DNA of 64,000 bases. It comes from Bacillota bacterium. GTDB taxonomy: Bacteria > Bacillota > Sulfobacillia > RBS10-35 > Bu92. Positions 38,757-47,291 of the stretch are shown here, piece after piece; position 1 is the stretch's first letter; the number at the start of each line of letters is the position of its first letter. The position numbers and the translations under genes are program-made. The stretch lies in the NCBI GenBank assembly GCA_014896375.1, contig JADBKN010000051.1, positions 1-64,000 on the forward strand. The letters are read 5' to 3'. Under the pieces are notes generated by a model. The model was not told where the DNA came from. It searched no databases and was given only the letters and a program-made list of their open reading frames with translations.

Positions 38757-41006
38757 ATGTCCGTCCATGAAGCCACGATCGCGCCCTCGCGCACCGTCGG
38801 GCGCACGGTGCCGCGCAAGGAGGATCCGGCGCTCCTCACCGGCCGCGCTTTCTTCACCGGTGACCTCCGCCTTCCGGGCATGGCGGACCTCGTCCTCGTC
38901 CGCAGCCCGTACGCTCACGCCCGCGTGCGCGCCGCCAGCGCCGACGCGGCCCGCGGCATGCGCGGCGTGCTCGCGGCCGTCACCTGCGAGGAGCTGGCTG
39001 AGCTCGCGCCCTCCCTCCTTGAGCCGTCGTGGCCGGCCTTGGCGCGCGGGGAGGCGCGCTTTGTGGGGGAAGGCGTGGCGGCGATCGTCGCGGAGGGGCG
39101 CGCCCGTGGGGAGGACGCGGCGGAAGCCGTGAGCGTGGAATACGAGCCGCTGCCCGTCATCCTGGACCTGGAGACGGCACCCGCGGCCCAGCAGGGCGAG
39201 ATGGGCTTCGGCGACGTCGAGGCCGCCTTTGCGCGTGCGGACGTCGTCGTCCGGCGCACGCTGCGCCTGCACCGCGCGTCCGCCCACCCGCTCGAGACGC
39301 GCGCGGTGGTGGCGGCGCCGGATGAGGAGACGGGCGGCATCACCGTCTGGACGGCCACGCAGGGTCCGCACCGCGTGCGGGAGGCGCTCGCCGCCGCCCT
39401 GGGGCTTCCGTTGGAGCGCGTGCGGGTGATCGTGCCGCGCGTGGGGGGCGGCTTCGGCGTGAAGAACGGCGCCTACCCCGAGGACTATCTGGCGGCGTGG
39501 TTCGCGCTGCGCCTCGGCCGGCCGGTGCGCTTCCTCGAGGACCGGCGCGAGCACTTCGTCGCCACCGTCCACGAGCGGGAGCAGGTCCACCACGCGGCGA
39601 TCGCCGCGCGGCGCGACGGGACGCTGCTCGCCGTCGAGGACACGTGTTACGTGGACTATGGCGCCTACGCGCACCGCGGCTTCATCGTCATGGGCCACAC
39701 AGCCCGCAGCATCCCCGGGCCCTACCGCATGGAGGCCTACCGCAACCGCTTCCACGGAGTGCTGACGAACCGCACCCCCACCGGACCTTACCGCGGCGCC
39801 GGCCGCCCCCAGGCCAACTTCATCATGGAGCGCATGATGGACGCCCTCGCGCGGGAGCTGGGCCTCCCGCGGGAGGAAGTGCGGCGGCGCAACCTCATCA
39901 CGGCGGCCGACATGCCGTTCGACCGCGGCCTCAAGGGCCCGGACGGCCGTCCCATCGTCTACGACAGCGGCGATCCGCTGGCCACGTTCGAGGCGGCGCT
40001 TGATGCCATCGACCTGGACGCCGTCGCCGGACTCAAGGAGCGGGCGGCGCGGGAAGGGCGGCTTGTGGGCGTGGGCTTCTCCATCTCCATGGAGGACACG
40101 GGACGGGGTCCCATGGAGACGGCGACGGTCACCGTGCGGCCCGACGGGCGCGTCACGGTGGCTACAGGCGCGCCCGACACCGGCCAGAGCCACGGGACGA
40201 CGGCCGCGCAGGTGGTCGCGGACACGCTGGGCCTGGCGTACGAGGACGTCATCCCGGCCGACACCGACACCGCCCGCCTGCCGGACGGCATCGGCACCTT
40301 CGGCAGCCGCAGCGGCGTGATGATGACGAACGCCGCGCGACGCGCCGCCGAGGCTCTCCGGGACGCGGCCATGCGCGAGGCGGCGGAGCTTCTTGAAGTG
40401 CCTGTGGCGGAGCTTCGCTGGCAGGACGCCGCCGTGCAGGCGCCGGACGGCCGTCGTCTCACGCTGGCGGAACTGGCGCGCACGGCGGGCGCGGAGCGCC
40501 TGCGCGCCACGGCGGCCTACGAGTCGGCGGACGTCCCCTACGGCAACGGCGCGCAAGCAGTCCTGGCTGAGGTGGACCCGCATACGTTCCAGGTGCGCAT
40601 CCTCCGCTACGTAATGGCGCACGACTGCGGCACGGTGGTGAACCCCGCGGTCGTCGAGGGGCAGATCCACGGCGGCATTCTGCACGGGCTTTCCGGCGCG
40701 CTCTTTGAGGAGCTCGTCTACGACGAGCACGGCCAGTTGACGACGGGCACCTACATGGACTACCTCATCCCGACGGCCGTGGAAATGCCGCGCGTCGAGC
40801 TGCGGCACCTCGAGACACCGTCGCCGCTGAACCCGCTCGGCACGAAGGGTGCGGGCGAGAGCGGCACGATCCCGGCGCTCGCGGCCATCGCAGCCGCGGT
40901 CGAGGACGCGCTGGCGCCATACGGAGTCGAGGTGCTGGAGCTGCCGGCCACGCCGGCGCGGCTGCACGCGTGGGTGCGGGCGCGGGGAGCGGGGGACGGG
41001 AGGTAG
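38757..41006 (+). CDS. Xanthine dehydrogenase-family molybdopterin-binding subunit
   Basis: A 749-residue large subunit of the xanthine dehydrogenase/aldehyde oxidase/CO dehydrogenase family. Conserved blocks: GTVPRKEDPALLTGRA-like N-terminus (VPRKEDPALLTGRAFFTGD), VGGGFGVKNGAYPED, PTGPYRGAGRPQANF, GQSHGTT and the catalytic Glu near GTKGAGESG. The CoxL-type Cys active-site loop is not seen, so CO oxidation is unlikely; hydroxylation of an aldehyde or N-heterocycle is more likely. The FAD and 2Fe-2S subunits that normally accompany it are absent from the neighbourhood. AGGAAGGAG precedes the ATG. Confidence 0.88.
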   Translation: MSVHEATIAPSRTVGRTVPRKEDPALLTGRAFFTGDLRLPGMADLVLVRSPYAHARVRAASADAARGMRGVLAAVTCEELAELAPSLLEPSWPALARGEARFVGEGVAAIVAEGRARGEDAAEAVSVEYEPLPVILDLETAPAAQQGEMGFGDVEAAFARADVVVRRTLRLHRASAHPLETRAVVAAPDEETGGITVWTATQGPHRVREALAAALGLPLERVRVIVPRVGGGFGVKNGAYPEDYLAAWFALRLGRPVRFLEDRREHFVATVHEREQVHHAAIAARRDGTLLAVEDTCYVDYGAYAHRGFIVMGHTARSIPGPYRMEAYRNRFHGVLTNRTPTGPYRGAGRPQANFIMERMMDALARELGLPREEVRRRNLITAADMPFDRGLKGPDGRPIVYDSGDPLATFEAALDAIDLDAVAGLKERAAREGRLVGVGFSISMEDTGRGPMETATVTVRPDGRVTVATGAPDTGQSHGTTAAQVVADTLGLAYEDVIPADTDTARLPDGIGTFGSRSGVMMTNAARRAAEALRDAAMREAAELLEVPVAELRWQDAAVQAPDGRRLTLAELARTAGAERLRATAAYESADVPYGNGAQAVLAEVDPHTFQVRILRYVMAHDCGTVVNPAVVEGQIHGGILHGLSGALFEELVYDEHGQLTTGTYMDYLIPTAVEMPRVELRHLETPSPLNPLGTKGAGESGTIPALAAIAAAVEDALAPYGVEVLELPATPARLHAWVRARGAGDGR

Positions 41007-41093
41007 GGAGCGGCGCGGCGATGACGCAGCCGCGCCTTTCCTGCCATCGGGCCATAGCCGCCCACAAGTCCGCGCACCTATCGCTTTCAATTT

Positions 41094-43471
41094 CTTTCAA
41101 TAGAGCCCCAGTCTGACGACCGGGGAGACGTTACCCACCTTCCGGCATGGCATTGTTCCAGTTGCGGGCCTTCAATAGAGCCCCAGTCTGACGACCGGGG
41201 AGACGGCAGGCAGCGCACCAGGTGCTGGGCCATGGCATCCCCCCTTCAATAGAGCCCCAGTCTGACGACCGGGGAGACGTTACCCACCTTCCGGCATGGC
41301 ATTGTTCCAGTTGCGGGCCTTCAATAGAGCCCCAGTCTGACGACCGGGGAGACCGCACGCGATCCTGGCCGATCTGACGGCGAAGGGCATCCTTCAATAG
41401 AGCCCCAGTCTGACGACCGGGGAGACACCGGCAAAAGGGCGCTTGCGAGCGCGTGGTAGATCCCCCTTCAATAGAGCCCCAGTCTGACGACCGGGGAGAC
41501 TCCACCGAACTTTGCGCTCTCGGCCGCCCGTGACGCCCCTTCAATAGAGCCCCAGTCTGACGACCGGGGAGACGTAGTCGATCTGCAGGTAGTCCTGCAC
41601 GAGATCCATGGCCCTTCAATAGAGCCCCAGTCTGACGACCGGGGAGACCGGCGAAGGAACTCGCGGAATGCCTTGAGATAAACCCCCTTCAATAGAGCCC
41701 CAGTCTGACGACCGGGGAGACTTAGCGCAGAAGCTCGGTGTTACCGCTTCGGCTGTGGCCCTTCAATAGAGCCCCAGTCTGACGACCGGGGAGACGAATT
41801 GCCGTGGCGACCTTGGGAGACTCGAAGTCCGTCCTTCAATAGAGCCCCAGTCTGACGACCGGGGAGACCATGCCCTTGGCGACGTGCTCGCGCAGGAGAC
41901 GCAGCCTTCAATAGAGCCCCAGTCTGACGACCGGGGAGACAAGGCTGGTCAGGCTAAGGGAGTTGGAGCAATTGCTAGCCTTCAATAGAGCCCCAGTCTG
42001 ACGACCGGGGAGACGCCGTCAAGAGCCTGAAGGAGATGGACGAGGAGATCCTTCAATAGAGCCCCAGTCTGACGACCGGGGAGACCGCCAATGTCGAGGA
42101 CTATGCGCGGATCGTGACCGACCTTCAATAGAGCCCCAGTCTGACGACCGGGGAGACGAATACATGGCGGTCATACTCGGCATGCTCGACGATCCTTCAA
42201 TAGAGCCCCAGTCTGACGACCGGGGAGACGCCCTGCGCAGCCTCATCCTTCATTTCCAACTCTACTCGCCCTTCAATAGAGCCCCAGTCTGACGACCGGG
42301 GAGACGGCTTCGGCTCCGGCGCCGGCTGCGGTTCCGGCTGCGCCTTCAATAGAGCCCCAGTCTGACGACCGGGGAGACGCCATCGTCGTGAGCGCGGCGG
42401 AACAGGTCGCGGCCCTTCAATAGAGCCCCAGTCTGACGACCGGGGAGACCCGCGAGTGCGCCAGACCGCTACGGTCTGTCGCCGCCCTTCAATAGAGCCC
42501 CAGTCTGACGACCGGGGAGACATCCGTGAGGGGAGGTGACGAGGATGACGCAAATCCGCCTTCAATAGAGCCCCAGTCTGACGACCGGGGAGACGGGTGG
42601 CGTAGCCTTTGAGGATGCCTGTTGCTATATCGACGCCTTCAATAGAGCCCCAGTCTGACGACCGGGGAGACCATCCGCGAATCTCCAAATTCCCTCAGCC
42701 ACAACGGCCTTCAATAGAGCCCCAGTCTGACGACCGGGGAGACTCGCCCCATCGGCGCTTTGCAGGCGCAAATGCGGAATCCTTCAATAGAGCCCCAGTC
42801 TGACGACCGGGGAGACGGCGGGCCGCCCCGCCCCCTCCGCTCAAGGCCCAGGCCTTCAATAGAGCCCCAGTCTGACGACCGGGGAGACTCGGGGTCCGTG
42901 GCGTATCCACGGCATGCGGTCACCCTTCAATAGAGCCCCAGTCTGACGACCGGGGAGACTCCAGCACGGCCGACCAAACGGTGTGTCCCGCCGTCGTCCT
43001 TCAATAGAGCCCCAGTCTGACGACCGGGGAGACGGCAAAGAATCCGAACATTCCCGCCGCGCTGGCCTATCCTTCAATAGAGCCCCAGTCTGACGACCGG
43101 GGAGACTCGCGGATCATGGAGCCGTGTCGCTCAACGAACTCCGCGCCTTCAATAGAGCCCCAGTCTGACGACCGGGGAGACATACCATGACGCAGAGGAC
43201 GCTTCTGCCGTTCAGCTCACCTTCAATAGAGCCCCAGTCTGACGACCGGGGAGACACTACGTATTCCATACTGGTATAGCCTGTTACACCCTTCAATAGA
43301 GCCCCAGTCTGACGACCGGGGAGACTCAGAACCGCAGCGCGGCCGCGGGATCACGAGCGAACGCCTTCAATAGAGCCCCAGTCTGACGACCGGGGAGACA
43401 CAACGGCAGCAGCACCGCTGTTTCGGTGGCGGCGGCCTTCAATAGAGCCCCAGTCTGACGACCGGGGAGAC
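41094..43471 (-). CRISPR. CRISPR array, 33 repeats of 36 nt, 32 spacers
   Basis: On the plus strand each repeat starts CCTTCAATAGAGCCCC and ends GACCGGGGAGAC. Spacers are 34-41 nt. Transcription is judged to run on the minus strand: there the repeat ends in ATTGAAGG, a common crRNA 5'-handle, and the hairpin CCCCGGUC/GACUGGGG closes with a G-U wobble where the plus strand would have an A-C mismatch. The only degenerate repeat (second base T) is at 41094, the expected old end. Spacers at 41130-41168 and 41279-41317 are identical. No cas gene is in view: the flanks are a molybdoenzyme gene and the E1 beta gene. Confidence 0.97.
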
Positions 43472-43788
43472 GGCGGGTGCTCGAAACCCTTGTGGCACAC
43501 GGGTTTCCAGAGCTGATTTCGAGCACCCCTGTGCAAGCCTGTGTCTGACGTTGTCAAGGAACGCACTTTTGAGCCTTAGAAGTCTTGCCGGATGCGGCTT
43601 TCGAGCACCTCCCGGAATTTTGCGCGAACCGGGGTGCTCGAAGTTAGAATTCAAGCCCATGGGCGCACGTTCCTGCCAGTATCTGTCTCCTTCGGGCATT
43701 GCTCGTGAGTGCTGTCGACCGCCATGACAGCGTGGCCCAGCCCGATGGCGGAACGTGGCTTCATCATCCTGAGGATGCATCCACACAC
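43472..43788 (-). other. CRISPR leader region with inverted repeats
   Basis: A 317-base gene-free stretch at the proximal (new) end of the array, less GC-rich than its surroundings. The 12-mer GGGTGCTCGAAA begins at 43475, three bases from the last repeat, and is matched by its exact complement at 43517-43528. The pair repeats as TTTCGAGCACC (43599-43609) with GGTGCTCGAA (43633-43642). Inside the first hairpin GAAACCC/GGGTTTC form another stem. A leftward TTGACA lies at 43557-43552 without a convincing -10 box. A 115-codon open frame across this stretch runs into the repeats and looks spurious. Confidence 0.6.
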
Positions 43789-44835
43789 TTACACCGCCCC
43801 GGCGCGCTGCGCGGCCGCCTGTCCGACGGCCCCGAAGCGGCCGCCGCGCTCGAGCGTCGTCCGTACCGCGGCCACGATCTCGTCCTTGCCCGGGATCACG
43901 TAACGCTCAAGGTGCGGCGCAAAGGGCGTCGGTGCGAACTTTGCGCCCACCCGTGCGATCTCCACGTCGACCAGGTCGAGCGCCTCCTCATAGACGGTCG
44001 CGGCGATCTCCGCGCCCACGCCGCCCTGGCGCACGGCCTGGTGCGCCACAACGAGCGCTCCGGTCTTCCGGAAGGAGCGCAGCACCGTCTCCTTGTCCCA
44101 CGGCGAGACGGTGCGCAGGTCCACGACCTCCGCCTCCACGCCGTCCTCCTTGGCGAGCTGCTCGGCCGCCTGGAGGGCGAAGAGCGTCATCTGCGCGTAG
44201 GCGACGATCGTGACATCCTTGCCTTCCCGCTTGATATCCGCCTTCCCCAAGGGCACGGTGTAGTCCTCGCCGGGGTCCGGGACGGGGCCGCGGGTGTTGT
44301 AGAGGCCGTTCTGCTCGAAAAAGATCACGGGGTTGTCGTCGCGGATGGCCGCCTTGAGGAGGCCCTTGGCGTCGTAGGGCGTCGAGGGCATGACGACCTT
44401 GAGTCCGGGCACGTGGAAGAACCAGGCCTCCAGCATCTGCGAGTGCTGGGCCGCGGCGGAGCGGCCCGGCCCGCCCTGGCAGCGGATGACGAGCGGCACG
44501 GAGAGCTGCCCGCCGGACATGTAGCGGATCTTCGCCGCCTGGCTCACCACCTGGTCCATCGCCACCTCGAGGAAGTCGACGTACATGATCTCTGCCACGG
44601 GGCGCATGCCGGTGATGGCGGCGCCCACCCCCGCGCCGACGATCGCGATCTCGGAGATGGGGGTGTTGCGCACGCGGTGCTTGCCGTACTTGGTGGACAG
44701 GCCCAGTGTGATCTTGTAGGAGCCGCCCATGGGGTCGGCGATGTCCTCCCCCATGAGGAAGACGCGCTCGTCGCGCGCCATCTCCTCGTCCAACGCTTCC
44801 CGCAGGGCCTCACGCATCAGGACGTTGTCCCGCAT
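43789..44835 (-). CDS. 2-oxoacid (or acetoin) dehydrogenase E1 beta subunit
   Basis: A 348-residue transketolase-fold beta subunit. FLMGEDIADPMGGSYKIT at the N-terminus, RNTPISEIAIVGAGVGAA, QGGPGRSAAAQHSQMLEAWF and the C-terminal EEALDLVDVEIARVGAKFAP are typical of PdhB/BkdAB/AcoB. It pairs with E1 alpha to decarboxylate a 2-oxo acid or cleave acetoin. ATG 44835 has GGAGACG ahead. Last gene of the seven-gene leftward operon; which substrate the complex uses cannot be read from the sequence. Confidence 0.92.
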   Translation of the reverse strand: MRDNVLMREALREALDEEMARDERVFLMGEDIADPMGGSYKITLGLSTKYGKHRVRNTPISEIAIVGAGVGAAITGMRPVAEIMYVDFLEVAMDQVVSQAAKIRYMSGGQLSVPLVIRCQGGPGRSAAAQHSQMLEAWFFHVPGLKVVMPSTPYDAKGLLKAAIRDDNPVIFFEQNGLYNTRGPVPDPGEDYTVPLGKADIKREGKDVTIVAYAQMTLFALQAAEQLAKEDGVEAEVVDLRTVSPWDKETVLRSFRKTGALVVAHQAVRQGGVGAEIAATVYEEALDLVDVEIARVGAKFAPTPFAPHLERYVIPGKDEIVAAVRTTLERGGRFGAVGQAAAQRAGAV

Positions 44836-44847
44836 GGCGCACGTCTC

Positions 44848-45843
44848 CTAACTGTAGACGCAGTCGAGCGCCGCTTCCACGGGGGTGAGCGGGCTCTCCT
44901 CCGCAAACTTCACGGCCGCCTCGACTTCCGCGGCGACGGCCTGCCAGACGGCTTCGCGATCGGCGTCGTCGAAGCCGACATGCTCCTTCATCCAGGCTTC
45001 GAAGCGCGGGATGGGGTCGCGCGCCTTCCAGTACTCCACCTCTTCCTGCGGCCGGTAGACGGCCGGGTCGCCGATGTAGTGGCCGTACCAACGGTACGTG
45101 CGGCACTCGAGGAGCGTCGGCCCCTTGCCCGCGCGGGCGCGCTCCACCGCGCGCCGCGCGGCGTCGTAGACGGCGACGAGGTCGTTGCCGTCGACGAGCT
45201 CGCCGGGGATGCCGTACCCCCGCGCGCGCTCCGTGAGGGCGGGGATGCGGAGCACGTACTCTTGGGGCGTCGACTCGGCGTAGAGGTTGTTCTCACACAC
45301 GAACACGCACGGCAGGTCCCAGATGGCGGCGAGGTTGATGCCCTCGTGAAAGGCGCCCGTGTTGATGGCGCCGTCGCCGAAGAAGGCGACGGCCACCTGG
45401 TCCGTGCCGCGCAGCTGAATGGAGAGGCCCGCGCCGGCGGCGATGGGGATGCCGGCGCCGACGATACCGTTCGCGCCCAGCACCCCGAGCTCGAAGTCCA
45501 TGATGTGCATCGATCCGCCGAGGCCGCGGTTGAAGCCGGTCTCCCGCCCGTAGAGCTCCGCGAACATGCGGTCGAGGCCGGCGCCCTTGGCGATGATGTG
45601 GCCGTGGCCGCGGTGGGTGCTCGTGATGTAGTCGTCTTTGCGCAGAGCGCCGCAGACGCCCACGGCCACCGCCTCCTGGCCCACGGAGGAGTGCAGGAAG
45701 CCGGGCAGGAGGCCCTGCTCGTAGAGGCGCGCCGCCTTCTCCTCGAACTGGCGGATCCTCACCATCCGCGTGTACAAATCCAGCGCCGTCGTGCGGTCCA
45801 AGCGCGTCTCCCCCTTCTTGTCGCTCCGCTTCGGCCGCGTCAT
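44848..45843 (-). CDS. 2-oxoacid (or acetoin) dehydrogenase E1 alpha subunit
   Basis: A 331-residue ThDP-binding alpha subunit with the GDGAINTGAFHEGINLAAIW cofactor motif closing on CENN, a PGFLHSSVGQEAVAVG entry and the phosphorylation-loop-like TYRWYGHYIGDP. The length matches AcoA/short PdhA. ATG 45843 overlaps the aldehyde dehydrogenase stop (ATGA). The downstream E1 beta gene begins 12 bases after the stop. Confidence 0.92.
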   Translation of the reverse strand: MTRPKRSDKKGETRLDRTTALDLYTRMVRIRQFEEKAARLYEQGLLPGFLHSSVGQEAVAVGVCGALRKDDYITSTHRGHGHIIAKGAGLDRMFAELYGRETGFNRGLGGSMHIMDFELGVLGANGIVGAGIPIAAGAGLSIQLRGTDQVAVAFFGDGAINTGAFHEGINLAAIWDLPCVFVCENNLYAESTPQEYVLRIPALTERARGYGIPGELVDGNDLVAVYDAARRAVERARAGKGPTLLECRTYRWYGHYIGDPAVYRPQEEVEYWKARDPIPRFEAWMKEHVGFDDADREAVWQAVAAEVEAAVKFAEESPLTPVEAALDCVYS

Positions 45844-47279
45844 GAGAGGTTGAACACGACCATGCGCACCTCGGTCATCTCCTCCACGGCGTAGCGCGGT
45901 CCCTCGCGGCCCACGCCGCTCTCCTTCACGCCGCCGTACGGCATGAGGTCGGCGCGGAAGCTCGAGGTGTCGTTGATGATCACGCCGCCGCACTCGATCT
46001 CCAGGGCGGCCTTCCAGGCCAGGGCCAGGTCGCGCGTGAACACGCCCGCCTGCAGCCCGTAGGGTGAGTCGTTGACAAGGCGGACGGCCTCGTCGAAGTC
46101 GTCATAGGGGACGATGGAGGCGACCGGCCCGAAGACCTCCTGGCAGACGACCTTCATGTCCGGGCGCACGCCGGCGAGGAGCGTCGGCTCGACCAGCGCG
46201 CCCGTGCGGCGGCCGCCGCAGAGGACGCGCGCGCCGCCGGCCACGGCCTCCTCGATCCACGCCTCCACGCGGCGCGCCTCGGCCTCGCTGATGAGCGGGC
46301 CCACGTCCGTCTCCGGGTCCTCCGGATCGCCCACCTTCAGCCGGGCGGCGGCCTCGGCCATCAGGTCCGCGAAGCGGCCGGCCACGTCGCGGTGCACGTA
46401 GATGCGCTGCACGGAGACGCAGAACTGGCCGGCCGAGCCGTAGGCCTTCCGCGCGAGGAGCTCCGCGGCGCGGGGGAGGTCGGCGTCGGCGTGGACGATG
46501 TTCGCCGAGTTGTTGCCGAGCTCAAGGACGACCTTCTTCAGCCCCGCGCGCGCCTGGATGCGGCGGCCCACCGCCGGGCTGCCGGTGAAGGTCACGAGGC
46601 GCACCGCCGGCGACTCCACGAGCCAGTCACCGATCGGGTCGCCGGGGCCCACGACGAGGTTGAGGAAGCCCGCCGGCAGCCCCGCGCGCTCGAAGATCTC
46701 GCAGAGCCGCACAGCGGTGAGCGGCGTGGCGGTCGCGGGCTTGAGCACCACGGCGTTGCCGGCGGCAAGGGCCGGACCCACCTTGTGCAGCACGAGGTTC
46801 AGCGGGAAGTTGAAGGGCGCGATGGCCGCCACCACGCCCACCGGGACGCGCAGGGCCACGCCCACGCGGCCCGCCCCGCCGGGTGCGGCGTCGAGCGGCA
46901 CCGTCTCCCCGTGGAGGCGCTTCGCCTCCTCGGCGGAGAGCGTGAGCGTCTGGATGCCGCGTTCCACCTCGGCGCGCGCGTCCTTGAGGGGCTTGCCCCC
47001 CTCCTGCGCGATCAGCCGCGCGAACGCCTCCGCCTGCTCTTCGATCATGCGGGCGGCGTCACGGAGGATGACGTAGCGCCGGTAGGCGTCCAGCGGCCGG
47101 CGCGCGGCGCGCTGCGCCGCGGCCACGGCCGCCTCCACGTGCTCCCGTTCGGCCAGCCCCACGCGGCCGAGGAGTTTCCCGGTCCACTTGTGGCGCACCT
47201 CCACGGCGCGCGGCGTCGCCACCCAGCGGCCGTCGATGTAGAGCGACGCCTCGTCCGTCCGCGCCAGCGCAAGCGCCAT
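45840..47279 (-). CDS. NAD(P)-dependent aldehyde dehydrogenase
   Basis: A 479-residue aldehyde dehydrogenase of the succinate-semialdehyde/lactaldehyde/benzaldehyde-like group. IAPFNFPLNLVLHKVGPALA, the catalytic Glu in VVLELGNNSANIV and the nucleophilic Cys in SAGQFCVSVQRIYV are all present. ATG 47279 is preferred to ATG 47285 because AGGAGGGG abuts the latter and lies six bases from the former. It would oxidise an aldehyde from the pathway made by the adjacent alcohol dehydrogenases. Confidence 0.92.
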   Translation of the reverse strand: MALALARTDEASLYIDGRWVATPRAVEVRHKWTGKLLGRVGLAEREHVEAAVAAAQRAARRPLDAYRRYVILRDAARMIEEQAEAFARLIAQEGGKPLKDARAEVERGIQTLTLSAEEAKRLHGETVPLDAAPGGAGRVGVALRVPVGVVAAIAPFNFPLNLVLHKVGPALAAGNAVVLKPATATPLTAVRLCEIFERAGLPAGFLNLVVGPGDPIGDWLVESPAVRLVTFTGSPAVGRRIQARAGLKKVVLELGNNSANIVHADADLPRAAELLARKAYGSAGQFCVSVQRIYVHRDVAGRFADLMAEAAARLKVGDPEDPETDVGPLISEAEARRVEAWIEEAVAGGARVLCGGRRTGALVEPTLLAGVRPDMKVVCQEVFGPVASIVPYDDFDEAVRLVNDSPYGLQAGVFTRDLALAWKAALEIECGGVIINDTSSFRADLMPYGGVKESGVGREGPRYAVEEMTEVRMVVFNLS

Positions 47280-47291
47280 GGCCATCCCCTC

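Noticed and set aside
38757-41006. Carbon monoxide dehydrogenase large subunit
   Set aside because: The Cys-containing active-site loop of true CoxL is not seen and the sequence has the PYRGAGRP type instead; coxS and coxM are absent.
41131-43786. Many short minus-strand open frames across the array with a recurring PRSSDWGSIEG peptide
   Set aside because: They are translations of the CRISPR repeats and spacers, not genes.
43439-43786. A 115-codon open frame right of the array
   Set aside because: It runs into the last repeats, has no recognisable domain and no good ribosome site; it lies in the leader.
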